The notes: generated by a model from the letters alone, not told the origin. A stretch of 64,000 bases of DNA from Rhizobium sp. 9140 (GCF_900067135.1 NZ_FJUR01000001.1:3165501-3229500), one strand, 5' to 3'. Shown: positions 1 through 8,617, numbered from the stretch's first letter. Program-made: numbers and translations.

Positions 1-973
1 TCTCGGGCTTTTCGCAAACGAGGAAGGACCCGCCAACGGGGAAGCCGGCATAGTCCGCAGCTTCGGGAATGCCCGACATCTGCAAGAGAGGCAGAGCGCC
101 TCCGCCAGCCCCGAGGAAGACGAATTTCGCGTTGATGACACCCTTCTGGGTGCCGGTCCGCGTGTCGGCGTAGCTGACCCGCCAGGTGCCATCCTCGTTC
201 CGGGTGATCTCCTGCACTTCGCTGGAGGCCGTCAGGCCGAAGGTCGGCTGGGTTTTCAGATGCGCGACATACTGACGGGTAATCTCGCCGAAATTCACAT
301 CGGTGCCGAGCGGCGACCATGTCGCGGCCAGCGTCTGCGACCGATCGCGGCCTTCCATCATGATCGGAACCCACTTCGCGATCTCGTCATGATCGCGCGA
401 GAACTTCATGCCGGAAAAGAGCGCGCTTGCCTTCAGCGCCTCGAACCGCTTCTCCAGGAATTCCGTATTATCGTCACCCCAGACGAAGCTCATATGCGGT
501 GTCGAATTGATGAAGGACCGGGGATCCTTCAGGACACCACGATCGACCTGATGCGCGAGGAACTGACGGGTAATCTGAAAGGATTCGTTGATGCCGACGG
601 CACGGCTGATATCGACGTTTCCGTTCACATCCTTGGGGGTGTAATTCAGTTCTGCGAGCGCGGAATGCCCGGTGCCGGCATTGTTCCAGCCGTTGGAGCT
701 CTCAAGCGCTACATCGTCCAGCCGCTCGATCATCTCAATCGACCAGGACGGCTCCAGCTCGTTGATGAGAAGGCCGAGCGTTGCGCTCATAATGCCGCCG
801 CCGACGAGAAGCACGTCCACCGTCTTTTCGGGCGCAAGAGCCCAGCTGGGAAGCGAGGACAGGGTGAGAGCGGCCGCACCGGTTGCAGCGGATCCAAGAA
901 GTTGCCGACGACTTATGGCCAGATGCTGCGACGTTCCCGAACGCGGAGCGCCGCTCTTCTTCTCACCGGCCAT
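1..973 (-). CDS. mqo: Malate:quinone oxidoreductase, N-terminal part (runs off window)
   Basis: FAD enzyme that oxidises malate to oxaloacetate and passes electrons to quinone at the membrane. About 324 N-terminal residues are visible; the C-terminus lies beyond position 1. The FAD-binding stretch [13 protein letters not shown] lies near residues 55-67, followed by the MQO-typical [19 protein letters not shown]. The ATG at 973 has a GTGAGG ribosome site just upstream. Odd point: the first 47 residues carry a twin-arginine-like leader (SRRQLL at about 21-26, then an Ala/Leu-rich hydrophobic stretch ending near ALA), which the well-known cytoplasmic-face MQOs do not have. Family assignment is firm; export is inference. 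Confidence 0.93.
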   Translation of the reverse strand, partial: MAGEKKSGAPRSGTSQHLAISRRQLLGSAATGAAALTLSSLPSWALAPEKTVDVLLVGGGIMSATLGLLINELEPSWSIEMIERLDDVALESSNGWNNAGTGHSALAELNYTPKDVNGNVDISRAVGINESFQITRQFLAHQVDRGVLKDPRSFINSTPHMSFVWGDDNTEFLEKRFEALKASALFSGMKFSRDHDEIAKWVPIMMEGRDRSQTLAATWSPLGTDVNFGEITRQYVAHLKTQPTFGLTASSEVQEITRNEDGTWRVSYADTRTGTQKGVINAKFVFLGAGGGALPLLQMSGIPEAADYAGFPVGGSFLVCEKPE

Positions 974-1285
974 GTCAACCTCACGTCTTGTTAGTCCTCC
1001 CAGGATCGCCGTATAAGGGAAACCTTTTTTGGTGACAAGGCAATTTGTCGCAACGGAAAATCATGCACGATCCGCCCATTCAGAAATTTTGCGGTGGCTC
1101 TTCCGGCGTCGAAGACCTTTCGTCGCGCAGGACGCGCCTGGTAATCGACCGGCTCGCAGCCGAGCTTCCGCTGGCGATGGGCTGATGGAGATCCTGTCCG
1201 AACCGGCGTCGCAATTCGTGCGTTGCTCCGCGTGGGAATCTGGCCGATAAGCATCCAGTGATCAACCGTTGGGACCGGAGCCTGC
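974..1285. other. Divergent intergenic region between mqo and the cyclase gene
   Basis: About 310 bases between two divergently read genes, so promoters for both must lie here. I see no convincing coding sequence, hairpin terminator or recognisable operator. The short open frames here lack ribosome sites and protein-like composition. Confidence 0.5.
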
Positions 1286-2980
1286 TTGAAACGCGATCGT
1301 TCGAAGCTGCGCAAGCGCCTCCATATCTGGACCGGCGTGTGCCTGGGTCTCTTTTTGCTCACGCACTTTCTCAACCACGCGCTCGGTCTCATTTCGATCG
1401 ACGCCATGGAGCGTGGCCGGGATCTCTTCAATCAGATCTGGCGCAGCCTGCCGGGAACTATCGCCCTTTATGGGTCGCTCGCCGTCCACTTCGTTCTGGC
1501 ACTCGATGGCCTGCGGCGGCGGCAGACGCTGCGCATGCCGATGCGCGAGGCCCTGAAGATCGGGCTGGGGCTCGCTCTGCCCTTCCTGCTGATCAGCCAC
1601 GTCACCGTCACCCGCATCGACTGGATGCTGTCGGGCTACTCCGCCGATTATCGCGATGTCCTGCCGCGCATCTGGTCGAGAACCAGCAACACCGTCTGGC
1701 AGTCCGCGGCGCTGATCATCGCCTGGGCGCATGGCTGTCTCGGTTTCTGGTTCTGGATGCGCGGCCGGGACTGGTATCCGCGCATGGCACTGCCGCTCTA
1801 TACCCTTGCGCTTCTGGTCCCGGTGCTGTCGCTGCTCGGCTTCATGGTCGCCGCCCGCGCCCTCGGACCCGCAATGCCGTCGAATGCCTGGTTCATGTCG
1901 GGCCGCACCGATCCCGCACGTCTGGCCGAGATCCGGCAGGTCATCTTCTATACGCTTGCGGCCTGCATCGGCTTCACACTGCTCTGGCGGTCTTTTCCCA
2001 TTCGCGGCAAGGTGCGTATCCGTTATCCCGATGGCAAGGTGCTGTCGGTCGCGCGCGGCTTCTCCGTACTGGAAGCCAGCCGCTCCGCCGGCATACCGCA
2101 CCTCTCCGTCTGCGGCGGACGGGGGCGCTGTTCCACCTGTCGCGTCCGCGTCACGGATGGGCTGGAAGGCCTTCCCCCGCCGAGCGAAGGCGAGCGCCAG
2201 ACGCTGATCCGCATTCGCGCCGGCGAGAATGTTCGCCTCGGCTGCCAGCTTCGGCCAAATCACGACGTGGCCATCGCTCCTGTGCTCGGCGCGGACAATG
2301 TCGGTGTGCGACCGCAGATCGGCGAGGACGTCGCCGCCGGTCGCGAACGCCGTATCGCGGTGCTGTTCTGCGACCTGCGCGACTTCACGCTGCTCACCCA
2401 GCAGCAGCTGCCGTTCGATACGGTCTTCCTGCTCAATCGCTATTTCGAGACGATCGGCGAAGCCGTCGAGGGTGCCGGTGGCGTCATCGACAAGTTCATC
2501 GGCGACGGCGTGCTCGCGATCTTCGGCCTCACCGGCCGGATCGAGGACGCCTGCGCAAATGCGCTGGAGGCCACGGCGCGCATCGCCCGCGGCATGGAGA
2601 CGCTCAACCACAATTTCACGAGCGAACTCGACAAGCCGCTGCGCATCGCCATGGGCATGCATGCGGGTCCGGCGATCATCGGCCATATCGGCTACGGCCG
2701 CGCCTCGTCCCTGACGGCTGTCGGCGACACCATCAACGCGGCGAGCCGCCTCGAAGGTTTCGCCAAGGAATACGACGCGCAACTCGCCGTCTCCGCCGAC
2801 GTTATCCGCTATGCCGGGCTGACGCTGGACGACCGCGAAAGCCACAATATCGCAATCCGCGGCCGAAAGGGTACGCTGGAAACACTGATCGTCGAAAATG
2901 CCGAGGAGATCGGCACGCCGCTCGCCGCCGCCCGCGCCAGAAAAGCGGCGGTGGCGCACGCCGCACGCACCGGCGCCTGA
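1286..2980 (+). CDS. Membrane class III adenylate cyclase with Frd/Sdh-like anchor and [2Fe-2S] domain
   Basis: Probably makes cAMP in response to redox state. Three parts are visible. First, about six hydrophobic segments (roughly residues 13-34, 58-76, 92-110, 135-155, 167-187, 213-231) with several membrane His residues (in HFLNHAL, AVHFVLAL, LISHVTV, AWAHGCLG), as in diheme fumarate reductase/succinate dehydrogenase anchors. Second, a ferredoxin-like domain with Cys276, Cys282, Cys285 and Cys320. Third, a class III cyclase domain from about 350 (AVLFCDLRDFTLL, IDKFIGDGVLAIFG). The start is TTG at 1286 with GGAG six bases upstream. It resembles the redox-regulated CyaC of Sinorhizobium meliloti as I recall it, so the cyaC symbol is possible but not assigned. 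Heme and cluster binding are inferred from the residues. Confidence 0.85.
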   Translation: MKRDRSKLRKRLHIWTGVCLGLFLLTHFLNHALGLISIDAMERGRDLFNQIWRSLPGTIALYGSLAVHFVLALDGLRRRQTLRMPMREALKIGLGLALPFLLISHVTVTRIDWMLSGYSADYRDVLPRIWSRTSNTVWQSAALIIAWAHGCLGFWFWMRGRDWYPRMALPLYTLALLVPVLSLLGFMVAARALGPAMPSNAWFMSGRTDPARLAEIRQVIFYTLAACIGFTLLWRSFPIRGKVRIRYPDGKVLSVARGFSVLEASRSAGIPHLSVCGGRGRCSTCRVRVTDGLEGLPPPSEGERQTLIRIRAGENVRLGCQLRPNHDVAIAPVLGADNVGVRPQIGEDVAAGRERRIAVLFCDLRDFTLLTQQQLPFDTVFLLNRYFETIGEAVEGAGGVIDKFIGDGVLAIFGLTGRIEDACANALEATARIARGMETLNHNFTSELDKPLRIAMGMHAGPAIIGHIGYGRASSLTAVGDTINAASRLEGFAKEYDAQLAVSADVIRYAGLTLDDRESHNIAIRGRKGTLETLIVENAEEIGTPLAAARARKAAVAHAARTGA

Positions 2981-3003
2981 TCAGGCTCTACCGCACAAGG
3001 ATC

Positions 3004-3669
3004 TTACGCCGCAGGGCCACCTGTTGCAGGCCCGCTCACTGCGAGCCCATTGACGAAAAGAAGCTCCAGAAACCGGGCCGCGTCTTCGAAACGCCCCTCG
3101 CCGGCCCGGTCCTTGCCGAGCACCGCCCGCACCTGCACGTCGAAGTCGGCGTAATGCTGGGTTGTCGCCCAGATAGCGAAGATGAGGTGGTAGGGGTCGC
3201 ATTTCGCGATCTTGCCGGCCTTGGCCCAGGCGCGGATCACCGTTGCCTTTTCGTCCACAAGCGCCTTCAGCGGCCCCATCAGCGCATCCTCGATCCGTGG
3301 TGCGCCTTGCAGGACTTCGTTCGCGAAAAGCCGGCTTTCGCGCGGAAAATCCCGTGCCATCTCAAGCTTGCGCCGGATGTAGCTGCGGATCTCGGTCACC
3401 GGGTTGCCTTCCGCATCGAACTCGCGCAGCGGATCGAGCCAGCTGTCGAGCACCCGTTCGATCAGAGCCCGGTGCATCGCCTCCTTCGTGCGGAAATAAT
3501 AGAGCAGATTGGGCTTCGACATGCCCGCGACCTCGGCGATCTGGTCGATGGTGCTGCCACGGAAGCCGTTGGTCGCGAACACCTCCAGCGCCGCCTCCAG
3601 AATGAGCTCTTCCTTCTCCTCTTGGATCCGCGTGCGCCGCTGCGTTCTCGCTGCTCTTGGCAATGCCAT
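3004..3669 (-). CDS. rutR: TetR-family regulator, RutR-like (pyrimidine catabolism)
   Basis: 221-residue TetR repressor. The N-terminal HTH is at about residues 20-66 (ILEAALEVFATNGF, IAEVAGMSKPNLLYYFRTKE), followed by a C-terminal ligand domain with MARDFPRESRLFANEVLQGAP, characteristic of the RutR group that binds uracil or thymine. It is divergent from the carbamoyl amidohydrolase/dihydropyrimidinase operon, with a RutR-like inverted repeat between them. This supports control of pyrimidine degradation and of itself. It converges on the cyclase gene with only 23 bases between the stops. The ATG at 3669 has a G-rich ribosome site. Confidence 0.85.
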   Translation of the reverse strand: MALPRAARTQRRTRIQEEKEELILEAALEVFATNGFRGSTIDQIAEVAGMSKPNLLYYFRTKEAMHRALIERVLDSWLDPLREFDAEGNPVTEIRSYIRRKLEMARDFPRESRLFANEVLQGAPRIEDALMGPLKALVDEKATVIRAWAKAGKIAKCDPYHLIFAIWATTQHYADFDVQVRAVLGKDRAGEGRFEDAARFLELLFVNGLAVSGPATGGPAA

Positions 3670-3777
3670 ACCACACCCCCTTCGCCGGCCTTCCGGCCGC
3701 CATGTCCGTCCCGTCGCCCCGCAGCTTTTCGGTTTTTTTGTTTTTCCGTCTTGAGTGCTGCAACGGAAGTTGTAATG

Positions 3778-3793
3778 TTTACCAACCGGTTAA
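3778..3793. promoter_or_regulatory. Candidate RutR operator
   Basis: TTTACCAACCGGTTAA is an imperfect 7-2-7 inverted repeat. It matches 11 of 14 specified positions of the E. coli RutR consensus TTGACCA-NN-TGGTCAA. It lies between rutR and the divergent pyrimidine operon, 109 bases upstream of the rutR start and about 150 bases upstream of the amidohydrolase start. The rest of 3670-3943 holds the two divergent promoters and no gene. Confidence 0.6.
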
Positions 3794-3943
3794 ATTATCA
3801 GTCACTTCAATGACAAACGCAATGACGGATACGAGAGCGAACAAAAAGAATGCCCCATTCGACCGGTGGGAACAATGCAATCGAACATAAGGCCGGATCG
3901 CGCCAATGCGCATCGCCGTGTTCGGATAAAGAGGGATGATATC

Positions 3944-5194
3944 ATGGCCTCACCGGGCGAAAATATGCGCGTCGACGCCGACCGTCTGTGGGACAGTCTC
4001 ATGCAAATGGCGCAGATCGGCCCGGGCATTGCCGGTGGCAACAATCGCCAGACGCTGACCGACGCGGACGCCGAAGGCCGCAGCCTGTTTGCGACCTGGT
4101 GTCGCGACGCCGGGATGACCATGGGTATCGACCGCATGGGAACCATGTTCGCGACCCGCCCCGGCACCGATCCGGCTGCCCTGCCCGTCTATATTGGCTC
4201 GCATCTCGACACCCAGCCGACCGGCGGAAAATATGACGGTGTTCTCGGTGTGCTTGCAGGATTGGAAGTCGTGCGCACCATGAACGACCTCGGCCTCCAG
4301 ACGAAGCACTCGGTGGTCGTCACAAACTGGGCGAACGAGGAAGGCGCGCGCTTTGCCCCCGCCATGCTGGCCTCCGGCGTCTTTGCCGGCGTCCACACGC
4401 TCGACTACGCCTATAGCCGCCGGGACCCGGAGGGCAAGACCTATGGCGACGAGCTGAGGCGGATCGGCTGGCTCGGCGAGGAAGAGGTGGGCGCGCGCAA
4501 GATGCACGCCTACTTCGAATATCACATCGAGCAGGGGCCTATTCTCGAGGCGGAGAACAAGGCAATCGGCGTGGTGACCCATTGCCAGGGTCTCTGGTGG
4601 CTGGAATTCACCCTGACGGGACGCGAGGCGCATACCGGCTCGACGCCGATGGACCTGCGCGTCAATGCCGGGCTTGCCATGTCGCGCATCGTCGAGATGG
4701 TGCAGACCGTGGCCATGGGCGAGCAGCCGGGCGCCGTCGGAGGCGTCGGTCAGGTGTTCTTCTCTCCCAACTCCCGCAACGTCCTGCCCGGCAAGGTCGT
4801 CTTCACCGTCGACATCCGCACGCCCGACCAAGCGAAACTCGACCGCATGCGCGCCCGTATCGAGGCGGAGGCCGCCCGGATCTGCGCGGATCTCGGCGTC
4901 GGCTACGCGGTCGAAGCCGTCGGCCATTTCGACCCCGTCACCTTCGACCCCACGCTCGTCTCGGCGGTGCGCAGCGCCGCCGAAAAGCTCGGCCTCAGCC
5001 ACATGGACATCATCTCCGGCGCCGGCCACGACGCCTGCTGGGCGGCGAAAGTCGCGCCTGCAACGATGATCATGTGTCCCTGCGTCGGCGGTCTTTCGCA
5101 CAATGAGGCTGAGGAGATTTCCAGAGACTGGGCCAGCGCCGGCTGCGACGTGCTGTTTCATGCCGTGGTGGAGACGGCGGGGATTGTGGAGTAG
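3944..5194 (+). CDS. Zn-dependent hydantoinase/carbamoylase-family amidase (probable N-carbamoyl-beta-alanine amidohydrolase)
   Basis: M20-type dinuclear metal hydrolase of 416 residues. It probably removes the carbamoyl group from N-carbamoyl-beta-alanine (or the methyl homologue), giving the amino acid, CO2 and ammonia, the last step of reductive pyrimidine degradation. Visible metal-site motifs are GSHLDTQPTGGKYDG (His87, Asp89, Asp98), NWANEEGARF, and the EYHIEQGPILE segment. The start was placed at 3944 because GAGGG precedes that ATG at good spacing; an in-frame ATG at 3866 lacks this. The family also includes allantoate and L-carbamoyl amino-acid hydrolases; the neighbouring dihydropyrimidinase and RutR favour the pyrimidine role. 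Confidence 0.85.
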   Translation: MASPGENMRVDADRLWDSLMQMAQIGPGIAGGNNRQTLTDADAEGRSLFATWCRDAGMTMGIDRMGTMFATRPGTDPAALPVYIGSHLDTQPTGGKYDGVLGVLAGLEVVRTMNDLGLQTKHSVVVTNWANEEGARFAPAMLASGVFAGVHTLDYAYSRRDPEGKTYGDELRRIGWLGEEEVGARKMHAYFEYHIEQGPILEAENKAIGVVTHCQGLWWLEFTLTGREAHTGSTPMDLRVNAGLAMSRIVEMVQTVAMGEQPGAVGGVGQVFFSPNSRNVLPGKVVFTVDIRTPDQAKLDRMRARIEAEAARICADLGVGYAVEAVGHFDPVTFDPTLVSAVRSAAEKLGLSHMDIISGAGHDACWAAKVAPATMIMCPCVGGLSHNEAEEISRDWASAGCDVLFHAVVETAGIVE

Positions 5195-5226
5195 GATCGG
5201 GTGACAAAGGCAGCAGGAGAACCACG

Positions 5227-5439
5227 ATGGGACGTCCGAGAGAATTGTCGCCGGAAGAGCGTGACCTCCTTATAAGGCGAGGTTATCGCCCGGTCGAAGT
5301 CTGGGTGCCTGACCCCACCAACCCGTCCTATCTCGCGGACGCACGCCGTCAGGCAGCGAACTCGGTCGAAGCAGATGAAAAGGCGGGCATCGATGAACTC
5401 TACGATCCCACGGCCTATGAAGATTGGGACCGTCCGTGA
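5227..5439 (+). CDS. Antitoxin MazE-like (DUF3018)
   Basis: 70-residue acidic-tailed protein beginning MGRPRELSPEERDLLIRRGY, typical of the DUF3018 antitoxins paired with MazF toxins. The C-terminal half, rich in Asp and Glu, is the usual toxin-binding tail. The ATG has AGGAGA about eight bases upstream. Its stop overlaps the toxin start as GTGA, so the two are translationally coupled. The pair lies 32 bases after the amidohydrolase stop and reads in the operon direction. Confidence 0.8.
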   Translation: MGRPRELSPEERDLLIRRGYRPVEVWVPDPTNPSYLADARRQAANSVEADEKAGIDELYDPTAYEDWDRP

Positions 5440-5792
5440 GATTGAAGCGCGGCGATGTGGTCCTGGCGGTGTTTCAGGGAAACCTTGGGAAACCCAGGCC
5501 AGCCGTCATTCTTCATGCTGACGAATATATCGAAAATCACGTCACTCTGCTTGTCTGCGCCTTCACGACGTATCTGGCGGATTCACCGAATTACCGGCCG
5601 ACGATCGTCCCGTCACCGGAGAACGGCCTTGAGGAGACATCTCAGATCATGGTCGACAAGATGACGCATATCAAGAAAACGGCGATGCGCGGTGTGATCG
5701 GCTTCCTGACGGATTCGGACATATCGCAGGTCGAAGCGGCACTGATTAATATTACCGGCCTGCGACAGGCAATCATCCCGCAGCCGCATTAG
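5436..5792 (+). CDS. Toxin, MazF/PemK family endoribonuclease
   Basis: About 118 residues with the family landmarks LKRGDVVLAVFQGNLGKPRP near the N-terminus, a central hydrophobic strand (VTLLVCAFTT), and the SQIMVDKMTHIKK motif near the dimer and active site. Known members cleave mRNA at short sequences and are held inactive by the antitoxin. The GTG at 5436 overlaps the antitoxin stop (GTGA) and is the likely start; a TTG at 5424 is possible. It ends 22 bases before dihydropyrimidinase, so the toxin-antitoxin pair is embedded in the pyrimidine operon. Confidence 0.82.
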   Translation: MRLKRGDVVLAVFQGNLGKPRPAVILHADEYIENHVTLLVCAFTTYLADSPNYRPTIVPSPENGLEETSQIMVDKMTHIKKTAMRGVIGFLTDSDISQVEAALINITGLRQAIIPQPH

Positions 5793-5814
5793 GAAGCAGG
5801 AGGGAGGAGCATCC

Positions 5815-7269
5815 ATGACCACCATCATCAAGAACGGCACCATCGTCACCGCCGACCTGACCTACACCGCAGACATCCGCATCGAGAACGGCGTGATCGC
5901 TGAGATCGGGCCGAATCTGACAGGTGGCGACAGTCTCGACGCGACCGGCTGTTACGTCATGCCCGGCGGCATCGACCCGCATACGCATCTGGAAATGCCG
6001 TTCATGGGCACCTATTCGGCCGATGATTTCGAGAGCGGCACCCGGGCGGCGCTGGCTGGCGGCACGACGATGGTGGTGGATTTCGCGCTGCCGAACCCCG
6101 GCCAGTCGCTGCTCGACGCGCTCGACATGTGGCACAACAAGACCTCGCGCGCGGCCTGCGACTATTCCTTCCACATGGCGATCACCTGGTGGGGCGCGCA
6201 GGTGTTTGACGAGATGGAGACGATCGTTCGCGACAAGGGCATCAACACCTTCAAGCACTTCATGGCCTACAAGGGCGCCTTGATGGTGGATGACGACGAG
6301 ATGTTCGCCTCGTTCCAGCGCTGTGCGGAGCTTGGTGCCCTGCCGCTCGTTCATGCCGAAAATGGCGACGTGGTAGCGCAGATGCAGGCCAAACTCATGG
6401 CCGAGGGCAATGACGGGCCGGAGGCGCATGCCTATTCCCGCCCGCCGGAGGTCGAGGGCGAGGCGACGAACCGCGCCATCATGATCGCCGACATGGCGGG
6501 CTGCCCGGTCTATATCGTCCACACCTCCTGCGAGCAGAGCCACGAGGCCATCCGCCGCGCCCGGCAGAAAGGCATCCGCGTCTATGGCGAGCCGTTGATC
6601 CAGCATCTGACGCTGGACGAAAGCGAATATGCCAGCCCCGACTGGGACCACGCCGCCCGCCGCGTCATGTCGCCACCGTTCCGCAGCAGGCAGCATCAGG
6701 ACAGCCTCTGGGCGGGTCTGTCCTCCGGCTCGCTGCAATGCGTGGCGACCGACCATTGCGCCTTCACCACGCAGCAGAAGCGCTCCGGCCTCGGCGACTT
6801 CCGCAAGATACCGAACGGCACGGGAGGTCTCGAAGATCGCATGCCGATGCTCTGGACCTACGGCGTCGCCACCGGCCGCATCACCATGAACGAGTTCGTC
6901 GCCGTGACCTCGACCAACATCGCCAAGATCCTCAACATCTATCCGAAAAAAGGCGCGATCCTCGTCGGCGCCGATGCCGATCTCGTCGTCTGGGATCCGA
7001 GCCGGACGAAGACCATCTCGGCAAAGACCCAGCAATCCGCGATCGACTACAACGTCTTCGAAGGGAAGACCGTCACCGGCCTGCCCCGCTACACCCTCAC
7101 CCGGGGTGTGGTCGCCATCGAGGAGGATACGGTCAAGACGCGGGAGGGCCATGGCGCCTTCGTGCGCCGCCCGCCGGTCACCCCTGTCGCAAAGGCGCTT
7201 TCGACCTGGAAAGACATCACCACACCGCGCAAGGTCACCCGCACCGGCATCCCGGCGAGCGGCGTCTGA
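5815..7269 (+). CDS. hydA: Dihydropyrimidinase
   Basis: 484-residue amidohydrolase that opens 5,6-dihydrouracil or dihydrothymine to the N-carbamoyl beta-amino acid, feeding the amidohydrolase encoded upstream. Metal ligands are visible: DPHTHLEM (His56, His58), the carbamylated Lys153 in FKHFMAYKGAL, VHAENGD, IVHTSCEQS, and VATDHCAFTTQQK with the catalytic Asp. The length is normal for the family. An AGGAGGGAGG ribosome site precedes the ATG. No dihydropyrimidine dehydrogenase gene lies in this window, so the first step must be encoded elsewhere. Confidence 0.95.
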   Translation: MTTIIKNGTIVTADLTYTADIRIENGVIAEIGPNLTGGDSLDATGCYVMPGGIDPHTHLEMPFMGTYSADDFESGTRAALAGGTTMVVDFALPNPGQSLLDALDMWHNKTSRAACDYSFHMAITWWGAQVFDEMETIVRDKGINTFKHFMAYKGALMVDDDEMFASFQRCAELGALPLVHAENGDVVAQMQAKLMAEGNDGPEAHAYSRPPEVEGEATNRAIMIADMAGCPVYIVHTSCEQSHEAIRRARQKGIRVYGEPLIQHLTLDESEYASPDWDHAARRVMSPPFRSRQHQDSLWAGLSSGSLQCVATDHCAFTTQQKRSGLGDFRKIPNGTGGLEDRMPMLWTYGVATGRITMNEFVAVTSTNIAKILNIYPKKGAILVGADADLVVWDPSRTKTISAKTQQSAIDYNVFEGKTVTGLPRYTLTRGVVAIEEDTVKTREGHGAFVRRPPVTPVAKALSTWKDITTPRKVTRTGIPASGV

Positions 7270-7634
7270 TGCGTTCCCTCGCGCTTTTTGCCGCCTGCGG
7301 CTGCGTCTCCGGCGTCAGCATCGCCGCACCCACCTTTCTCGACGGCGCCTATGGCAATGCCGAAGGCTGCGTCTATGCCAAGACGGGTCAATCGAGCGGT
7401 GCGGACGCCTTCTTCCTCCTCAACGATGAGGGGATCACCACCGCCACCGCGTATTGCCAGTTCGAGGGAACGGCGGCGAAAACCGCATCGGGCTTTTCCA
7501 TCCGCACCCGATGCGACGCCGGAGGCGAGGTCGGCCCGAAGGAAACCGTTGCGCTCGACAGAAGCGCGACGGGCTACACGATCCGTTTCAACGACGGCAC
7601 CACATGGGGACCGCTTTCGCAATGCCGCAGATGA
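7269..7634 (+). CDS. Small secreted protein of unknown function
   Basis: 121 residues, unrecognised. Residues 1-20 form a signal peptide (MRSLALFAACGCVSGVSIAA). The mature part has four or more Cys (YGNAEGCVYAK, AYCQFEG, TRCDAGG, LSQCRR), suggesting disulfides in the periplasm. Its ATG shares one base with the dihydropyrimidinase stop (TGATG), and its stop overlaps the start of the next ABC ATPase, so it is translated as part of the operon. A role tied to periplasmic capture of pyrimidine is conceivable, but nothing in the sequence shows it. Confidence 0.7.
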   Translation: MRSLALFAACGCVSGVSIAAPTFLDGAYGNAEGCVYAKTGQSSGADAFFLLNDEGITTATAYCQFEGTAAKTASGFSIRTRCDAGGEVGPKETVALDRSATGYTIRFNDGTTWGPLSQCRR

Positions 7635-8437
7635 TACCCGACGCCGTTTCTCCCAGCGCCCGCTCCGTGGTCTTGGCCCGCGATCTCGGCCTCACCTTCA
7701 AGACAGATGACGGGCCGGTAACCGCGTTGACGGGCGTCAACCTCGACGTTCGCAAGGGCGATTTCGTCTCCTTCATCGGCCCCTCCGGCTGCGGCAAGAC
7801 CACCTTCCTGCGCGTCATCGCCGATCTGGAAAAACCGACCGCCGGCACCGTCACCGTCAACGGCACGACGCCCGAGGACGCGCGCAAGAACCGCTCCTAC
7901 GGCTACGTTTTTCAAGCCGCGGCGCTCTATCCCTGGCGCACGATCGAGCAGAACGTCGCCCTGCCGCTGGAGATCATGGGCCATAGCGAGGCCGAGAAGC
8001 GGGCGCGGATCGAGCGTACGCTCGCGTTGGTCAACCTCTCCGGCTTCGGCAAGAAATTCCCCTGGCAGCTTTCCGGCGGCATGCAGCAGCGCGCCTCCAT
8101 CGCCCGCGCGCTCGCCTTCGACGCCGATCTTTTGCTGATGGACGAGCCCTTCGGCGCGCTCGACGAGATCGTCCGCGACCACCTGAACGAGCAGCTCCTC
8201 GACCTCTGGGCGCGCACCGAAAAGACCATCTGCTTCGTCACCCACTCGATCCCGGAGGCCGTCTACCTCTCCACCAAGATCGTCGTCATGAGCCCCCGCC
8301 CCGGCCGGATCACCGACATCATCGAGTCTACTCTGCCACGAGAGCGGCCACTGGATATCCGCGAGACGCCGGAGTTTCTGGAGATCGCCAGCCGCGTGCG
8401 CGACGGGCTACGGGCGGGGCACAGCTATGACGAGTAG
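7631..8437 (+). CDS. ABC transporter ATP-binding protein (NitT/TauT type), pyrimidine importer
   Basis: 268-residue ATPase of the nitrate/taurine/riboflavin-type importers. Walker A is GPSGCGKTTFLR, the signature is LSGGMQQRASIARAL and Walker B is LLLMDEPFGALD, with the H-loop in FVTHSIPEA. The ATG at 7631 overlaps the preceding stop as ATGA; an in-frame ATG at 7622 is also possible. Its partners are the two permeases and the NMT1/THI5-like binding protein downstream. Pyrimidine as substrate is inferred from the RutR, dihydropyrimidinase and amidohydrolase context. Confidence 0.88.
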   Translation: MIPDAVSPSARSVVLARDLGLTFKTDDGPVTALTGVNLDVRKGDFVSFIGPSGCGKTTFLRVIADLEKPTAGTVTVNGTTPEDARKNRSYGYVFQAAALYPWRTIEQNVALPLEIMGHSEAEKRARIERTLALVNLSGFGKKFPWQLSGGMQQRASIARALAFDADLLLMDEPFGALDEIVRDHLNEQLLDLWARTEKTICFVTHSIPEAVYLSTKIVVMSPRPGRITDIIESTLPRERPLDIRETPEFLEIASRVRDGLRAGHSYDE

Positions 8438-8463
8438 CGCGGGTTTGGGGGAGAAAAGAAAAA

Positions 8464-8505
8464 CCCTCTCTGGCCTGCCGGCTATCTCCCCCACAAGGGG
8501 GGAGA
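8464..8505 (+). repeat. Intergenic repeat, copy 1
   Basis: About 42 bases beginning CCCTCTCTGGCCTGCCGG and ending in the small palindrome CTCCCCCACAAGGGGGGAG. An inverted copy lies at 8576-8617 and a third at 25835-25876. It resembles the short mosaic repeats scattered between genes in rhizobia. Confidence 0.75.
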
Positions 8506-8575
8506 AGAGTCGTGGCGCGCGCATGGCTTCTGTCTTGAACGTTTTTGGCTGGATCGAGCGGCCAGCCACGGGTCC

Positions 8576-8617
8576 TCTCCCCCCTTGTGGGGGAGATGGC
8601 CGGCAGGGCAGAGAGGG
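8576..8617 (-). repeat. Intergenic repeat, copy 2 (inverted)
   Basis: Reverse complement of copy 1 with about three changes, 70 bases away. The two copies could pair into a long hairpin in the transcript between the ATPase and permease genes. Read on the minus strand it begins CCCTCTCTGCCCTGCCGG. Confidence 0.75.

Noticed and set aside
1258..3813. 851-residue open frame on the plus strand
   Set aside because: It spans the cyclase in another phase and the reverse of rutR; composition is Arg/Ala-rich and no domain is recognisable. High GC makes such long shadow frames common.
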